A stretch of DNA of 53,347 nt from Candidatus Muiribacteriota bacterium (GTDB lineage: Bacteria > Muiribacteriota > DAOVTB01). Positions 43,018-53,085 of the stretch are shown here, piece by piece. The position numbers and the translations under genes are program-made. The notes beneath the pieces were generated by a model. The model had not been told where the DNA came from, ran no database searches, and was given only the letters and a program-made list of their open reading frames with translations. Location: NCBI GenBank assembly GCA_030633305.1, contig DAOVTB010000008.1, positions 1 to 53,347 on the forward strand. Direction: 5' to 3'. Positions within the stretch are counted from its first letter, which is position 1, and each line of letters begins with the position of its first letter.

Positions 43018-46000
43018 GGCGTTAAATGAAAGTAAACCCTCAAATATTGAAATGATTGAATTTGATAATAAACCACCGGAGCTAAAAATAATCCCTCTGA
43101 CATTGAAAAAGGGATATAGTTTGAACCCTCGTAAATACAGCTGGCAAACATCAGATAAAATTAAACTGGATTTTAATATAACCGAAAAGCTTAAAAGCTT
43201 AAAGGCGACCATGACATCTTTATCCAGTGGAAATGTAGTGGAAATGGGATGGGATGGAAATTCTGCAGTATCAGCATCAGGATTAAATGATGGAGTTTAT
43301 GTTTTTAAGATCAGTTGTGAAGATCTATCAGAAAATAAATATTCTGGTAATTGTGGCTTGTATCCAGAAAATATTTTTGCTGATACTAAACCTCCTGGAC
43401 CATTTAACAGTATTGTAGCCAAATCTCTTCCAGGCGGAAAAGTTTCCTTTTTAATCAATCATGATGAACTATCAAGATGGGATTTTGGAATAAGAGTTGA
43501 GCGAGAAAAATCCAAAGTATTTGAGGGAAAGATCAGAGTTTTGAAATCTGGAGAAGGGTATTTTGAAGATTTACCATCAGAAGATGGTGAGTTTAAATAT
43601 ACTTTTTATGCTTTTGATGGAGTAGGAAATCTGTCTAAACCATTTGAATTGGAAAATGTTATTAGTGACAGGTCTCCGCCAGTTGAACCCACTTCTTTAA
43701 CCGCTTTGAAAAAAGCTGGAATTGTAAAGATAGAATGGAAATGTAATGAAAAACGAAAACATACATTTGATGTCTACAGATATGGATTTGAAGTATCTGA
43801 GCTGACTGGAATTGAACCGCTCGATAAAAATATTTATTCAAACATATTTAAAGATCTTCCAGATATAGATGGCGAGTATTATTATTATGTTGTTTCAATT
43901 GATGAAACTGGTAACAGGTCCAAATTGAGTAAGCCGGTTAAAGTTACATTTAAAAGTGAAATACCTGTTGCAACAATTCAATTGTATCCAGCTCCTCCGT
44001 TAAATACTGATGCAAGAATAACATTAAAATCTTCTCAACCTCTTGCCGAAATTCCTGAACTTAAGGCGTATTTCCCTGATGGCCGAGTTGAAATATTAAG
44101 ATTATCAGGGAATTTGGACACTTTCCATTCATCACTTAAGATTAAAAAAGGGTTAAAAGCAGGGACACTTAAATTTGAATTTAAGGGATTAGGAAAAAGT
44201 GGTTACACAGGCAGGGTGATAAATAAAAATGAAGAAGTAGAAATCGACTTTCGTGGTCCGAAATTTGATATTGAACTTTCTAAAAAACAACCGTTTACAC
44301 CTGGGAAAGACATGGACCTGACTCTTAATACATCTGAAAAACTCAAAGAGAATCCTGTACTTATTTTTTATGAGATGGGTGGAAGAAAAGAAAACATAGT
44401 ACTTTCAAGAGAATCTGATACTGTATATTCTGGTTCATTGCATATTTCAGATAAGGCAGGCGAAGGAGCATCGTTTTTTAAAATTCAGGGTATTGATATG
44501 GCAGGGAACACTGGAACAAGGATTAACAAAAATTCCCGTGTATATGTTGATTTAACACCTCCTAAACAGGTTGAAAAAGTAAGGTGTGAGATGAAAAAAT
44601 CAGGAATGGGATTGATATATTTTTCTCCATCTCGTTTTGAAAATGAAACACTGGATCATTTCAACCTTTATATAAAGAAACTTGAAGATAAGAAATTTTT
44701 TCCTGTTGGAAAGACTTTTTCGTCTCCGTTCAGATATACTTTTAACTCAGAAACGGTCTATCAAATTGCGGTAACTTCTGTTGATCGCGCAGGACTGGAA
44801 AGTGAATATTCAAGAATGATAAGCATAAGAGTCGATCTGACTCCGCCAATTGCACCTGAACTTATTTCAATAAAGGTTGGTTCTGAAGGAGTTTTTGCAG
44901 AAGGAAAATTGAAATATCGTGGTGAAGATGATTTGAAAGAAGTATTTGTGAAGAGGGGCGGGGAAAAAGACACAATTACAGAAAAAATAGTTTGTAAGTC
45001 AACAGGAGACGATACATACAGTTTTATTGATGTTCCACCCAAGTCAGGCAAGTATTCCTATACACCATACTCTTTGAATATGTCCTCTTATGAAAGTACT
45101 CCAGGAAGCAGCTTTTCGCTTGATTACAAATCTTTGCTTCCTGAATGTAGTCTCAGGACATTCCCATCTGGAAAGTGTGGGGTAGGTAAAATAAAAATAA
45201 TGCTTAAAGTCAAAGGTGAACTTTCGGAAGAACCAGATATAATCTTTGTTCCACCTGGATTTGATCCAGAACAGGCAAAATCGATCCTCTATAATATTAA
45301 AAATATTCAGGATGCAAAAAAGTATGTTTCTAAAGATTTAACAGATAGAGGATTTAGAATAAAACTGAAAAAACGTGGATCCAAGTTTTTTGGAGAATTG
45401 ATGATTGAAGAAAGTTTTGGAAGTGGCAGGGGAGAATTTTTCATAGTTGCAAAAACTGTGATAAATGGTAAATCAATTCCTGTAACACGCTTAGCTGCAG
45501 GGAATTATTTAACGCTTGATCTGACTCGGCCCAGACTCAGAGTCCTGATAGAAGGAGATAAAGCAGGCAAAGTCCAGAACCGGTATATGTTAAAAAAGGG
45601 AAAATATATTTTCAATATAGTATCTGATAAGAATATTGAAGACTTAAGTAATGCATACTTTCTTACACCAATAGGGCAAAGGATGGATGTAACTCTGAAA
45701 AAAGAAGATTCAAGGCATTTTAAAGGAGAATTTATTGTTGATAAGAATACTGTCAATGGAAATTATCTTCTGAAAATAGATGCTATGGATTCTGCAGAAA
45801 ATAAAGGGAAAATTAAATCGGGGAATATTTTTACCGTTGATACTGTAAGACCTGGATTAATCAGAGGAATTAGATTACAGAAAATGCCTGGTCAGAGAAT
45901 AAGAATTCACTGGTCTCCACCCAGGGATAAGAACAACAACATTTTTGAAATTTACCGTAGTCGAAAAAAGGATAGTCTAATTGATAAAATGATGCCAATT

Positions 46001-49000
46001 AGAAAATTGAAATGGACGATCATTACTTTTGATGATCCACCTGAAACCGGTAAATGGTGGTATGCAATAAGGAATCTTGATGAAGCTGGAAATATAGGCC
46101 CTTTGTCGCATTGGATTTATGTTGATGTTGATCTTACTCCACCTTCGCCTCCAGAAAAATTAAAAGTTTCTAATCACAGTGAAGGTGTCTTAAAACTTGA
46201 ATGGAAGGCCCCAATGGATGAAGAAATCGCATTTTACAATGTCTATATAGCAAACAAACCTATTGTTAAAACTTCTGCTGCAAAATCGATGAATAGTGGA
46301 GTGACCTGGACCGAAATATATGGTGCCCCAAATGAAGATGGGAAATACTTTTTTGCCATAACCAGTGTTGATAAATCACTGAATGAAAGTGGTCCTTCGG
46401 AAAATGTTCAGATTGATTATAATGCAATCGAACCTTATGTAGAATATATCAGGATATTAAAAAGTAATCATTGGCTCACGGTCGGAGAATATGACATTGA
46501 ATTGAAAATGAATCAGCCCCTGAGGGATATTCCGTCATTATGGTTTACTCCACTTGATGGCAAGGAAATAGAAGTAACGCTAAATGGTGATAAAGATACC
46601 TATTTTGGGAAACTGAAAATAACTGATGATTTAAATGATAAAGCAGCCTATTTCAGATTTCTTGGGTTTGATAAACAAGGAAACAAAGGAACAAAGATTA
46701 TATCTGGTGAATATTTTATTATTGACAAAAAAGCTCCGCCGCCACCTCGGAATCTGAAGATTGCAAAAGATCTTAAAACAACTCGTGGTGCAGTTGAACT
46801 TCATTGGAACACTCCGTATGGAGAAGTTCCGAGATGCTATAAAATCTGGAGAGATACGAAGCCATTCAGTATTGAATCAGAAGCTGAACAGATAGGGGAA
46901 TTAAAAGTTATTTATGAAAATGAAGATAATTACTTTTACAGAGATATTCCACCAGTTGATGGCGAATATTTCTATCGGGTGACAGCATATGATCTTGCAG
47001 GTAATGTAAGCCCTATGTCAAATCAGTTGAAATTATATTCACGTATTGATATTCCATGTTTTGATTTAACGATCAGTAAAAAGGATGAAAAAGGTGCAAA
47101 AATTCCTGTTTTTTCTATTCCGGGAGGAAAATCTTTTATCAGGCTGGAATGTAATAAATCTTTGAAATCAAGTCCTGATGTCAGGTTCAAAATCGAAGAT
47201 GTGAATCATTTGATGATACGCGAAAAAATTGTGACACGAGATGAGATCCTAGCATCTGTACCACCCCATATGCTTCAGGCAATGCAGGACCTTGCAGATC
47301 CAAACAAGAAAAAAGAGATTATCAAAAATGTTAGTGAAAAGAACTTTGATAAATTAATGGAATGGAAGGAAAAACTTGATAACTCCAAAAAAAGAAAAGT
47401 TGTTGAAAAAGGAAGAATTATTGACTGGACCAAAATTTATAAGGATCCTGGAATTGTAAAACTGAGATTTATTAAGAGAGATGACGAAGGGAAAATCTGG
47501 GAAAGTCTGTTGAGAGTTCCTGAAAAATGGGTGAATGGCGAAGCCAATTTCAGTATTGAAGCTACAACCGTGGATGGTGAACAAGCTGAATTTATCCGTA
47601 AGGGTAAAAAGTTTATGATCGATACAATGGGGCCAAAAATTGAAATACGTTCTCCAGATGTTGAACATATGGATGTAAACCTGAATCTTAAAACCGAACA
47701 AAAACTTGTTACTGCACCTCTTAAAACTGGTTGGCATGATCTAAACATAACATCAACGGAAACACTTGGCGAAGTGCCTGAACTTAGTTATATCGATTCT
47801 ACTGGAATAACTCGGGAAATTCATGTTACAGGCTATGACAGGAATTGGAAAGGCAGGATAAATATTCCTTTAGAAGTAGGACAGGGAAAGGCAAAATTCC
47901 ATTATAAGGGAATTGATCTTTGGGGAAATGTTTCAAACGAAGTCCTGGAAAAACGTTATTGGCAGGATATAGATGATACTGTAGATCCGCCGCAGGTAAC
48001 TGCAAATTATGCCTCACTTGGAAAAAAATTTAATGTCGATTCTCTTGCGCCGGGAATTCCCGAGGATTTGAATGTAGGAGTTATTAAACTGGGAGTAGTC
48101 AAACTGGAATGGAAGCATCCGGATAAAAACGGGGAGACTCCTGCATATTATAATGTATATAGAAATTATGTGATTTTTACTGAAAAGAAAAAATCATTGA
48201 TAGTGAAAAAGAAAAATATAGCACCGGTTGCTATTGATGCCCCTGATAGAGATGGAAATTATTTTTATCGAGTATCAGCGATGGATTTGGCTGGAAATGA
48301 AGGTGAATTAAGTGAATTAAAATCGATTTTCGTTGATTCCATCAAACCTGAATTAAAGATTAAAGCTGTACCAAATGGGGACTGGCTTGTAATCGAGGTC
48401 GAATCAAAAACGGATCTTCCAGAGCTTTCATTGACATTGAATTTTCCGGGTTCAACTAAAAAAACGGCTATTCTTGGAGGCGATTCAGGAAAATTAAAGA
48501 GAAAAGTAACGCCTTCTGGAAGTATTGTTTATACATTTGTTATACCTGAAAAAAGAGAAGTCTTTAACGGACATGTGAATATTGTAGTTCATTCTCCTGA
48601 TCCAGTTGGAAATCAAATAAAGGAAGAAATTGAACTGGAGAGTAAATGGATTTCAGAAGATACAGGCGGTGAGATTGAAAGTGCCGATGATATGGCAAGT
48701 TTTGTGATTCCACCTGGCGTAAAACCATTTATTCCAAAAGGGAAAAAGAAAATTGAGGTCAGTGGTCGCGAACACATTTTTTATGTGACATATGCAAACA
48801 TTCCCAAAAAAGAATCCCGTGAGAAACCTGAATATGATCGAATCCGGCCGGCTCCTATGCCGCCACAATTGAGTGTTGTAGGCAAACCATATACGATTCA
48901 TATTAATATACCTCCGGAAAAACCAGTTTCAATGAAAGCTTCATTTTCACAAATGGAGATTCCAAAGCTACCTAAATTGACTATGAAAATTCCCCAGATC

Positions 49001-50314
49001 ATGCAGGATCAATACAGCGATCCGGAATTTATGAAACGAAAACTGAAAGTGATCATGTGGAATCCGCCAGATAAAGAGAAAAAGGGAGTTTGGAGCGTAG
49101 TTGCAAATGTTGAGCTTGATCCGATTAATAATAGGATCATTATTCCTGCTGAAAAAATTACATCTTATGCACTTGTAACTGAAAAAACTCCTCCTTCTGT
49201 GAGGGAGATGTATCCTGTTCCTGGTATTGCCATTAAAAATTTCCAACCTAAGATTTCTTTTTTGATAGTAGACAAAGGAACAGGCGTTGCAGTTGGTGCA
49301 GAGAATCTAATTGCAGTACATATTGATGGAATTCCTGTCAGTGGTAGTAATATAATCACTTCCAAGAATAATCCTACTGAAGTTCGTGTAAAAGTAAAAC
49401 TTGATAAACCTTTATTGCCAGGAAAACACTATATTTCAGTCAGATGTGAAGATGTTGTCGAGAATATTGCAAAGGTTGAATGGGATTTTATTATCGATAA
49501 TGAGAAACCTGAAATATCTTTATTATATCCGAATGAGGATGAGATAGCGGCAGTTTCAGATTCTGTACGAGCATATTTTAAAATTTCAGATATTGGTGGT
49601 GGTGTTAAACGGGATGGTATAACGCTTAAAGTAAATCATAGGCGTCTTCCTGGCAAATATTATACTTATGGTCAATTCGCTGAAGATAAGGAGAGTGGAC
49701 TGCTTACTGTATTTCCAGGACGTGAATATATCAAGGATGGAAATAATATATTTATGGTGTTGGCGAAAGACATTGCAGGAATGAAACAATTGAAGAAGTA
49801 TATTTTGAAGTATGATTCGACAAAACCTCAGATCAGTCTTTCAAAAATGAGGTTTTTTGATGGACTTATGATATGCAGGAATGGAATTGTGAACATTGGT
49901 ATTACCGATAATGTTTTGTTAAATAAAGCAGGAATATTAGTGATACTTAATGGTATAAAGATCAGTAGTTTTGATTATGATCCTTTAAAAGGTACTGTTT
50001 CTGTTGGAGATCTTACTGAAGGTTATAACACAATTGCAGTAAGAGTTTTTGATAAGGCTGGTAATTCTGATTACGTTAATCATTCGATTCTGTACATACC
50101 TGAATCTTCAATTATAACCTCTAAATATGGCGAGAAAGAAACGACTGTGCATATTGTAGAATTCCCAACGTATATACCGGAATCCTGGTATTATAAAAGG
50201 TTCTTTAAACTCGATGTGTCTGGGAAAACATTGATACGTCCAATATTTAAACCGGATTTTTCACTTTTGCATTTCAAGGGTGACAGAGATTTGAAATTGA
50301 AGATAGCTTATTGA
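42959..50314 (+). CDS. Giant exported multidomain protein, C-terminal part in the +1 frame
   Basis: Continues the preceding protein: KIWFAVTALDKALNESKPS completes the FN3 strand pattern broken in the upstream frame. The nominal TTG start at 42959 has no ribosome site or signal peptide and is probably not used. About 2,430 residues of alternating FN3 and bacterial Ig-like domains follow, with recurring linkers (SDRSPPVEP, VDLTPPKQV, VDLTPPSPP, IDKKAPPPP, VDSLAPGIP) and FYRVTAYDLAGNVSP-type FN3 endings. Near the C-terminus (about 1,880-2,080 of this part) is a Pro-rich stretch and a domain ending IPAEKITSYALVTEKTPP, then Ig-like modules (IDNEKPEISLLYP). There is no sorting signal or membrane anchor. 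If one A is removed from the A9 run, the joined protein is 5,742 residues. Confidence 0.8.
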   Translation: MCLQKKIEGKIWFAVTALDKALNESKPSNIEMIEFDNKPPELKIIPLTLKKGYSLNPRKYSWQTSDKIKLDFNITEKLKSLKATMTSLSSGNVVEMGWDGNSAVSASGLNDGVYVFKISCEDLSENKYSGNCGLYPENIFADTKPPGPFNSIVAKSLPGGKVSFLINHDELSRWDFGIRVEREKSKVFEGKIRVLKSGEGYFEDLPSEDGEFKYTFYAFDGVGNLSKPFELENVISDRSPPVEPTSLTALKKAGIVKIEWKCNEKRKHTFDVYRYGFEVSELTGIEPLDKNIYSNIFKDLPDIDGEYYYYVVSIDETGNRSKLSKPVKVTFKSEIPVATIQLYPAPPLNTDARITLKSSQPLAEIPELKAYFPDGRVEILRLSGNLDTFHSSLKIKKGLKAGTLKFEFKGLGKSGYTGRVINKNEEVEIDFRGPKFDIELSKKQPFTPGKDMDLTLNTSEKLKENPVLIFYEMGGRKENIVLSRESDTVYSGSLHISDKAGEGASFFKIQGIDMAGNTGTRINKNSRVYVDLTPPKQVEKVRCEMKKSGMGLIYFSPSRFENETLDHFNLYIKKLEDKKFFPVGKTFSSPFRYTFNSETVYQIAVTSVDRAGLESEYSRMISIRVDLTPPIAPELISIKVGSEGVFAEGKLKYRGEDDLKEVFVKRGGEKDTITEKIVCKSTGDDTYSFIDVPPKSGKYSYTPYSLNMSSYESTPGSSFSLDYKSLLPECSLRTFPSGKCGVGKIKIMLKVKGELSEEPDIIFVPPGFDPEQAKSILYNIKNIQDAKKYVSKDLTDRGFRIKLKKRGSKFFGELMIEESFGSGRGEFFIVAKTVINGKSIPVTRLAAGNYLTLDLTRPRLRVLIEGDKAGKVQNRYMLKKGKYIFNIVSDKNIEDLSNAYFLTPIGQRMDVTLKKEDSRHFKGEFIVDKNTVNGNYLLKIDAMDSAENKGKIKSGNIFTVDTVRPGLIRGIRLQKMPGQRIRIHWSPPRDKNNNIFEIYRSRKKDSLIDKMMPIRKLKWTIITFDDPPETGKWWYAIRNLDEAGNIGPLSHWIYVDVDLTPPSPPEKLKVSNHSEGVLKLEWKAPMDEEIAFYNVYIANKPIVKTSAAKSMNSGVTWTEIYGAPNEDGKYFFAITSVDKSLNESGPSENVQIDYNAIEPYVEYIRILKSNHWLTVGEYDIELKMNQPLRDIPSLWFTPLDGKEIEVTLNGDKDTYFGKLKITDDLNDKAAYFRFLGFDKQGNKGTKIISGEYFIIDKKAPPPPRNLKIAKDLKTTRGAVELHWNTPYGEVPRCYKIWRDTKPFSIESEAEQIGELKVIYENEDNYFYRDIPPVDGEYFYRVTAYDLAGNVSPMSNQLKLYSRIDIPCFDLTISKKDEKGAKIPVFSIPGGKSFIRLECNKSLKSSPDVRFKIEDVNHLMIREKIVTRDEILASVPPHMLQAMQDLADPNKKKEIIKNVSEKNFDKLMEWKEKLDNSKKRKVVEKGRIIDWTKIYKDPGIVKLRFIKRDDEGKIWESLLRVPEKWVNGEANFSIEATTVDGEQAEFIRKGKKFMIDTMGPKIEIRSPDVEHMDVNLNLKTEQKLVTAPLKTGWHDLNITSTETLGEVPELSYIDSTGITREIHVTGYDRNWKGRINIPLEVGQGKAKFHYKGIDLWGNVSNEVLEKRYWQDIDDTVDPPQVTANYASLGKKFNVDSLAPGIPEDLNVGVIKLGVVKLEWKHPDKNGETPAYYNVYRNYVIFTEKKKSLIVKKKNIAPVAIDAPDRDGNYFYRVSAMDLAGNEGELSELKSIFVDSIKPELKIKAVPNGDWLVIEVESKTDLPELSLTLNFPGSTKKTAILGGDSGKLKRKVTPSGSIVYTFVIPEKREVFNGHVNIVVHSPDPVGNQIKEEIELESKWISEDTGGEIESADDMASFVIPPGVKPFIPKGKKKIEVSGREHIFYVTYANIPKKESREKPEYDRIRPAPMPPQLSVVGKPYTIHINIPPEKPVSMKASFSQMEIPKLPKLTMKIPQIMQDQYSDPEFMKRKLKVIMWNPPDKEKKGVWSVVANVELDPINNRIIIPAEKITSYALVTEKTPPSVREMYPVPGIAIKNFQPKISFLIVDKGTGVAVGAENLIAVHIDGIPVSGSNIITSKNNPTEVRVKVKLDKPLLPGKHYISVRCEDVVENIAKVEWDFIIDNEKPEISLLYPNEDEIAAVSDSVRAYFKISDIGGGVKRDGITLKVNHRRLPGKYYTYGQFAEDKESGLLTVFPGREYIKDGNNIFMVLAKDIAGMKQLKKYILKYDSTKPQISLSKMRFFDGLMICRNGIVNIGITDNVLLNKAGILVILNGIKISSFDYDPLKGTVSVGDLTEGYNTIAVRVFDKAGNSDYVNHSILYIPESSIITSKYGEKETTVHIVEFPTYIPESWYYKRFFKLDVSGKTLIRPIFKPDFSLLHFKGDRDLKLKIAY

Positions 50315-50329
50315 ATAGCAAAAAGTGTT

Positions 50330-50370
50330 GCAAAAAAAAAGTAGTGTTCCGGTTAAAGGAACACTACTGA
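50330..50370 (-). terminator. Strong terminator oriented on the minus strand
   Basis: A perfect 11-bp stem AGTAGTGTTCC (50340-50350) / GGAACACTACT (50358-50368). The T-run (A9 on the plus strand at 50332-50340) lies on the minus-strand 3' side, so the canonical direction is leftwards. On the plus strand it would be a hairpin 25 bases after the giant gene's stop, lacking a T-tract. Confidence 0.7.
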
Positions 50371-50533
50371 AATTAAATTGATTAAGTTAAACGTAGTAGT
50401 ATTATTCCTTAGATTTGTAAATTAATTGTTTTGAAGTTGTAAAAAAGTTGTAACTTTTTGATTCAATACAACAATTTTTATAAAAATTATTATATAATAA
50501 TTGTAATGACAGGTATAAAGGAGAAAATTTATC

Positions 50534-51814
50534 TTGGGTCATAATAATGTGAAATCTCCTTATTCCATGCTTTCAGACAGACTGAATCGATTTCCGCAGG
50601 GTGTAACTTCATGCAAGCTATTATTTAAAATACTCAAAATGCTGTTCAGTGAAAAAGAAGCCAGACTTGTGTCGCTTATGCCGATTAAACCATTCACAGC
50701 AAAGACAGCCAGTATAATATGGAAAATAAACATTTTAGAAGCACGAAAAGCACTTGATAAACTTGCTGATCGAGCGCTTATGGTTGATTTTGAACAAAAC
50801 GGTGAATACTTCTATGTGCTTCCGCCTCCGATGGCTGGTTTTTTCGAATTTGCGATGATGCGTGTGAGGGATGATATCGATCAAAAGGTGTTAAGCGAGC
50901 TTCTATATGAATACCTGAATGTTGAAGAGGATTTTATTAAGAATCTTTTTACACGCGGTGAAACTCAACTGGGTCGTGTTTTTGTTCATGAACCTGTTTT
51001 AAGTCGTGACAACGCACTGCATGTACTTGATTATGAAAGAGCCAGTGAAGTAATAAAAACTGCTACTCACAGAGCAGTAGGGATTTGTTACTGTCGTCAT
51101 AAAATGCATCATTTAGGTCGTGCTTGCAAGGCACCACTGGAGATATGCATGACATTTAATAATACTGCAGCTTCTCTTATAAGACACGAGTATTTGCGCG
51201 AAGTTGATACAGAAGAATGTCTGGATCTGTTGCAGGAGGCTTATGAAAACAATCTGGTACAGTTTGGTGAAAATTGCAGAGAATTAGTTAATTTTATTTG
51301 TAATTGTTGTGGTTGTTGTTGTGAAGCAATGCGCGCTGCCCGGCGTTTTGCCATCCTTAAACCAGTACATACAACAGGGTTTATTTCAAGTTTTAATGTA
51401 TCAAATTGTAATGGCTGTGGTCGGTGTGTGTCCATCTGCCCTGTTGACGCTATTCACCTTGGTTCAGAGAATGAGGATGGCGATACTGAAAACAAAGTAG
51501 CTATACTGGATGAAGAACGATGTCTGGGATGTGGTCTTTGCGCTCGGACTTGTGTAAACGGATGTGTTAACCTGATTCCTCGCTCGACAAGAATTATTAC
51601 TCCACTTAATGCTACACACAGGGTTGTTGTGATGGCAATTGAAAGAGGGATGTTTCAAAACCTGATTTTTGACAATCGGGTATTATGGAATCATCGAGCT
51701 TTGGCTGCAGTCCTAGGAGTTGTACTTAAACTCCCGCCTTTTAAACAGATTATTGCCAGCAGGCAGGTTAAATCAAGATATATGGAAGCATTAGTCAGAT
51801 ATCTTGATGTATAA
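50534..51814 (+). CDS. Winged-helix / double 4Fe-4S ferredoxin-domain protein
   Basis: 426 residues, cytosolic. Residues about 27-100 look like a winged helix-turn-helix (LFKILKMLFSEKEARLVSLM, EARKALDKLADRALM, GEYFYVLP). A central Cys-rich region holds GICYCRHK, then C198 and C205, and FICNCCGCCCEAM (256-263). The C-terminal half has two ferredoxin clusters: CNGCGRCVSICPVDAI (C292, 295, 298, 302) and CLGCGLCARTC (C330, 333, 336, 340). This layout is seen in anaerobe Fe-S proteins of unknown role and suggests redox-dependent regulation or electron transfer. Start TTG at 50534 has AAAGGAG upstream. The next gene follows 32 bases later, so they probably share a transcript. Confidence 0.83.
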   Translation: MGHNNVKSPYSMLSDRLNRFPQGVTSCKLLFKILKMLFSEKEARLVSLMPIKPFTAKTASIIWKINILEARKALDKLADRALMVDFEQNGEYFYVLPPPMAGFFEFAMMRVRDDIDQKVLSELLYEYLNVEEDFIKNLFTRGETQLGRVFVHEPVLSRDNALHVLDYERASEVIKTATHRAVGICYCRHKMHHLGRACKAPLEICMTFNNTAASLIRHEYLREVDTEECLDLLQEAYENNLVQFGENCRELVNFICNCCGCCCEAMRAARRFAILKPVHTTGFISSFNVSNCNGCGRCVSICPVDAIHLGSENEDGDTENKVAILDEERCLGCGLCARTCVNGCVNLIPRSTRIITPLNATHRVVVMAIERGMFQNLIFDNRVLWNHRALAAVLGVVLKLPPFKQIIASRQVKSRYMEALVRYLDV

Positions 51815-51846
51815 GTGAAAGGCTGAATTTCATTAGGAGAAGTATT

Positions 51847-52530
51847 TTGGATAGATTATCAATACTGGATTGCAAAAGTTTTTTTAAATATTTCCTGCAG
51901 GGAATACTTAGTGAAGGAATAATTTCACCTCTTCAGACTTTTTCAACTAAAAATTCATCCTTGAAATCTGCAATTTGTTCATGGAAAAAAAGTGTTTTAG
52001 ATGGTTTGGCTTTTCGAGAATCCCTTGAAGCAATGTCGCCACGTTTTCCTGCATGTGTAGAAGAATTACTTGCAGTTTCTGCTGAGAAAAGTGTATTGGA
52101 CAAGGCTGTTACCGAATTGATTGCTTTATATTCAGAAAGTAATAGTGAATTGACTCTTTTAGAATCAGTAACTCGTTTGATTAATAACTATGAAGTATAT
52201 AATACGGGTGGAATAATATGCGAAGGTTGTTTAGAGAGAGATTTAATTAAAATATTAGGTAGAGCTTTATTAGAACAGGCTTATGAAGTAATTCTTGAAC
52301 AGGATGGAGAATCGTATTTTCATCAAAAATATTTAGGAACTAAACTTATTCATGTCGTTGAATCCAGTCATTCAATGGTTCTTCGTTCAATTCAAAAAAA
52401 ATTGAATTATGCAGTTTCAAATGGAATTCTTTATTTTGCTGAGGCTGATAAATCATATTCCATTGTTCGATTAGGTGATAATAGATATAAATTACAAGGC
52501 TATAATCAAGCTTTAATTATTTCTTGTTAA
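51847..52530 (+). CDS. Small protein with GspF-like and GspE-like segments
   Basis: 227 residues, no membrane segment. Residues about 15-95 (WKKSVLDGLAFRESLEAMSP, RFPACVEELLAVSAEKSVLD, AVTELIALYSE) resemble the soluble half-domain of GspF/PilC-type secretion platform proteins. Residues about 130-215 (ERDLIKILGRALLEQAYEVI, LEQDGESYFHQKYLGTKLIH) weakly resemble the N-terminal region of GspE-type ATPases, but no Walker motif exists. It may be an accessory or degenerate secretion-related protein. TTG start at 51847 with AGGAGA at good spacing, 32 bases after the Fe-S gene. The assignment is tentative. Confidence 0.45.
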   Translation: MDRLSILDCKSFFKYFLQGILSEGIISPLQTFSTKNSSLKSAICSWKKSVLDGLAFRESLEAMSPRFPACVEELLAVSAEKSVLDKAVTELIALYSESNSELTLLESVTRLINNYEVYNTGGIICEGCLERDLIKILGRALLEQAYEVILEQDGESYFHQKYLGTKLIHVVESSHSMVLRSIQKKLNYAVSNGILYFAEADKSYSIVRLGDNRYKLQGYNQALIISC

Positions 52531-52602
52531 AAAAACTAAGGAAAATGAAGAAAAAAGAAACAATTTTTAGAATGAAGTTGTATATGAAAAGGATATTGAA
52601 TA

Positions 52603-53085
52603 ATGAAAAGTATTAAACTGAAACGCCCTACGAAACAACAGTGTATTCTTCTACATGACCTATATTATGAAGCTTCTGAACCAGATTCGCCTAAAAAGAA
52701 GTTTGAGTTTTTAAGTGATTTGGAAAAAGAAACAGCATTTGATCAATATCATCCCGAAGACCATTTATCAGTTTTTGAGAATAATAACTTGATAGGATTT
52801 ACAGCTACTGATCCTGACAATAAATTTGTAAATGTTAACATTTTTTATATAATTTTACCTTTATTCAGAGGGAAAGGTTATTTTTCAAAGATTTTAAGTG
52901 TACTTATAGATTATTGTGAAAAAAATTATTATGATTATAAGTATATAAGAACTTTAACACTTAAAAATAATATTGCTTAAATCAAGGGACTTGAAAAATC
53001 ATTATTTATCAGAAAAGGTGAATATGTTGAAGTAACCCAACCTGATATGAAATATGAAGAATTTGTTTTTGAATTAACAGAATAA
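52603..53085 (+). pseudogene. GNAT acetyltransferase interrupted by an in-frame stop
   Basis: The first 125 residues form a GNAT N-acetyltransferase fold, with DHLSVFENNNLIGFTATD and the acetyl-CoA loop LPLFRGKGYFSKIL. A TAA at 52978-52980 ends the frame after NNIA. The same frame then continues IKGLEKSLFIRKGEYVEVTQ and on to a TAA at 53083-53085, exactly the expected GNAT C-terminus (the N-x-A-S-I-x-L-E-K helix). A TCA (Ser) to TAA change explains it. Full length would be 160 residues. Substrate unknown. It could be a decaying gene, a readthrough case or a single-base sequencing error. The last 260 bases of the window show no further gene. Confidence 0.8.
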
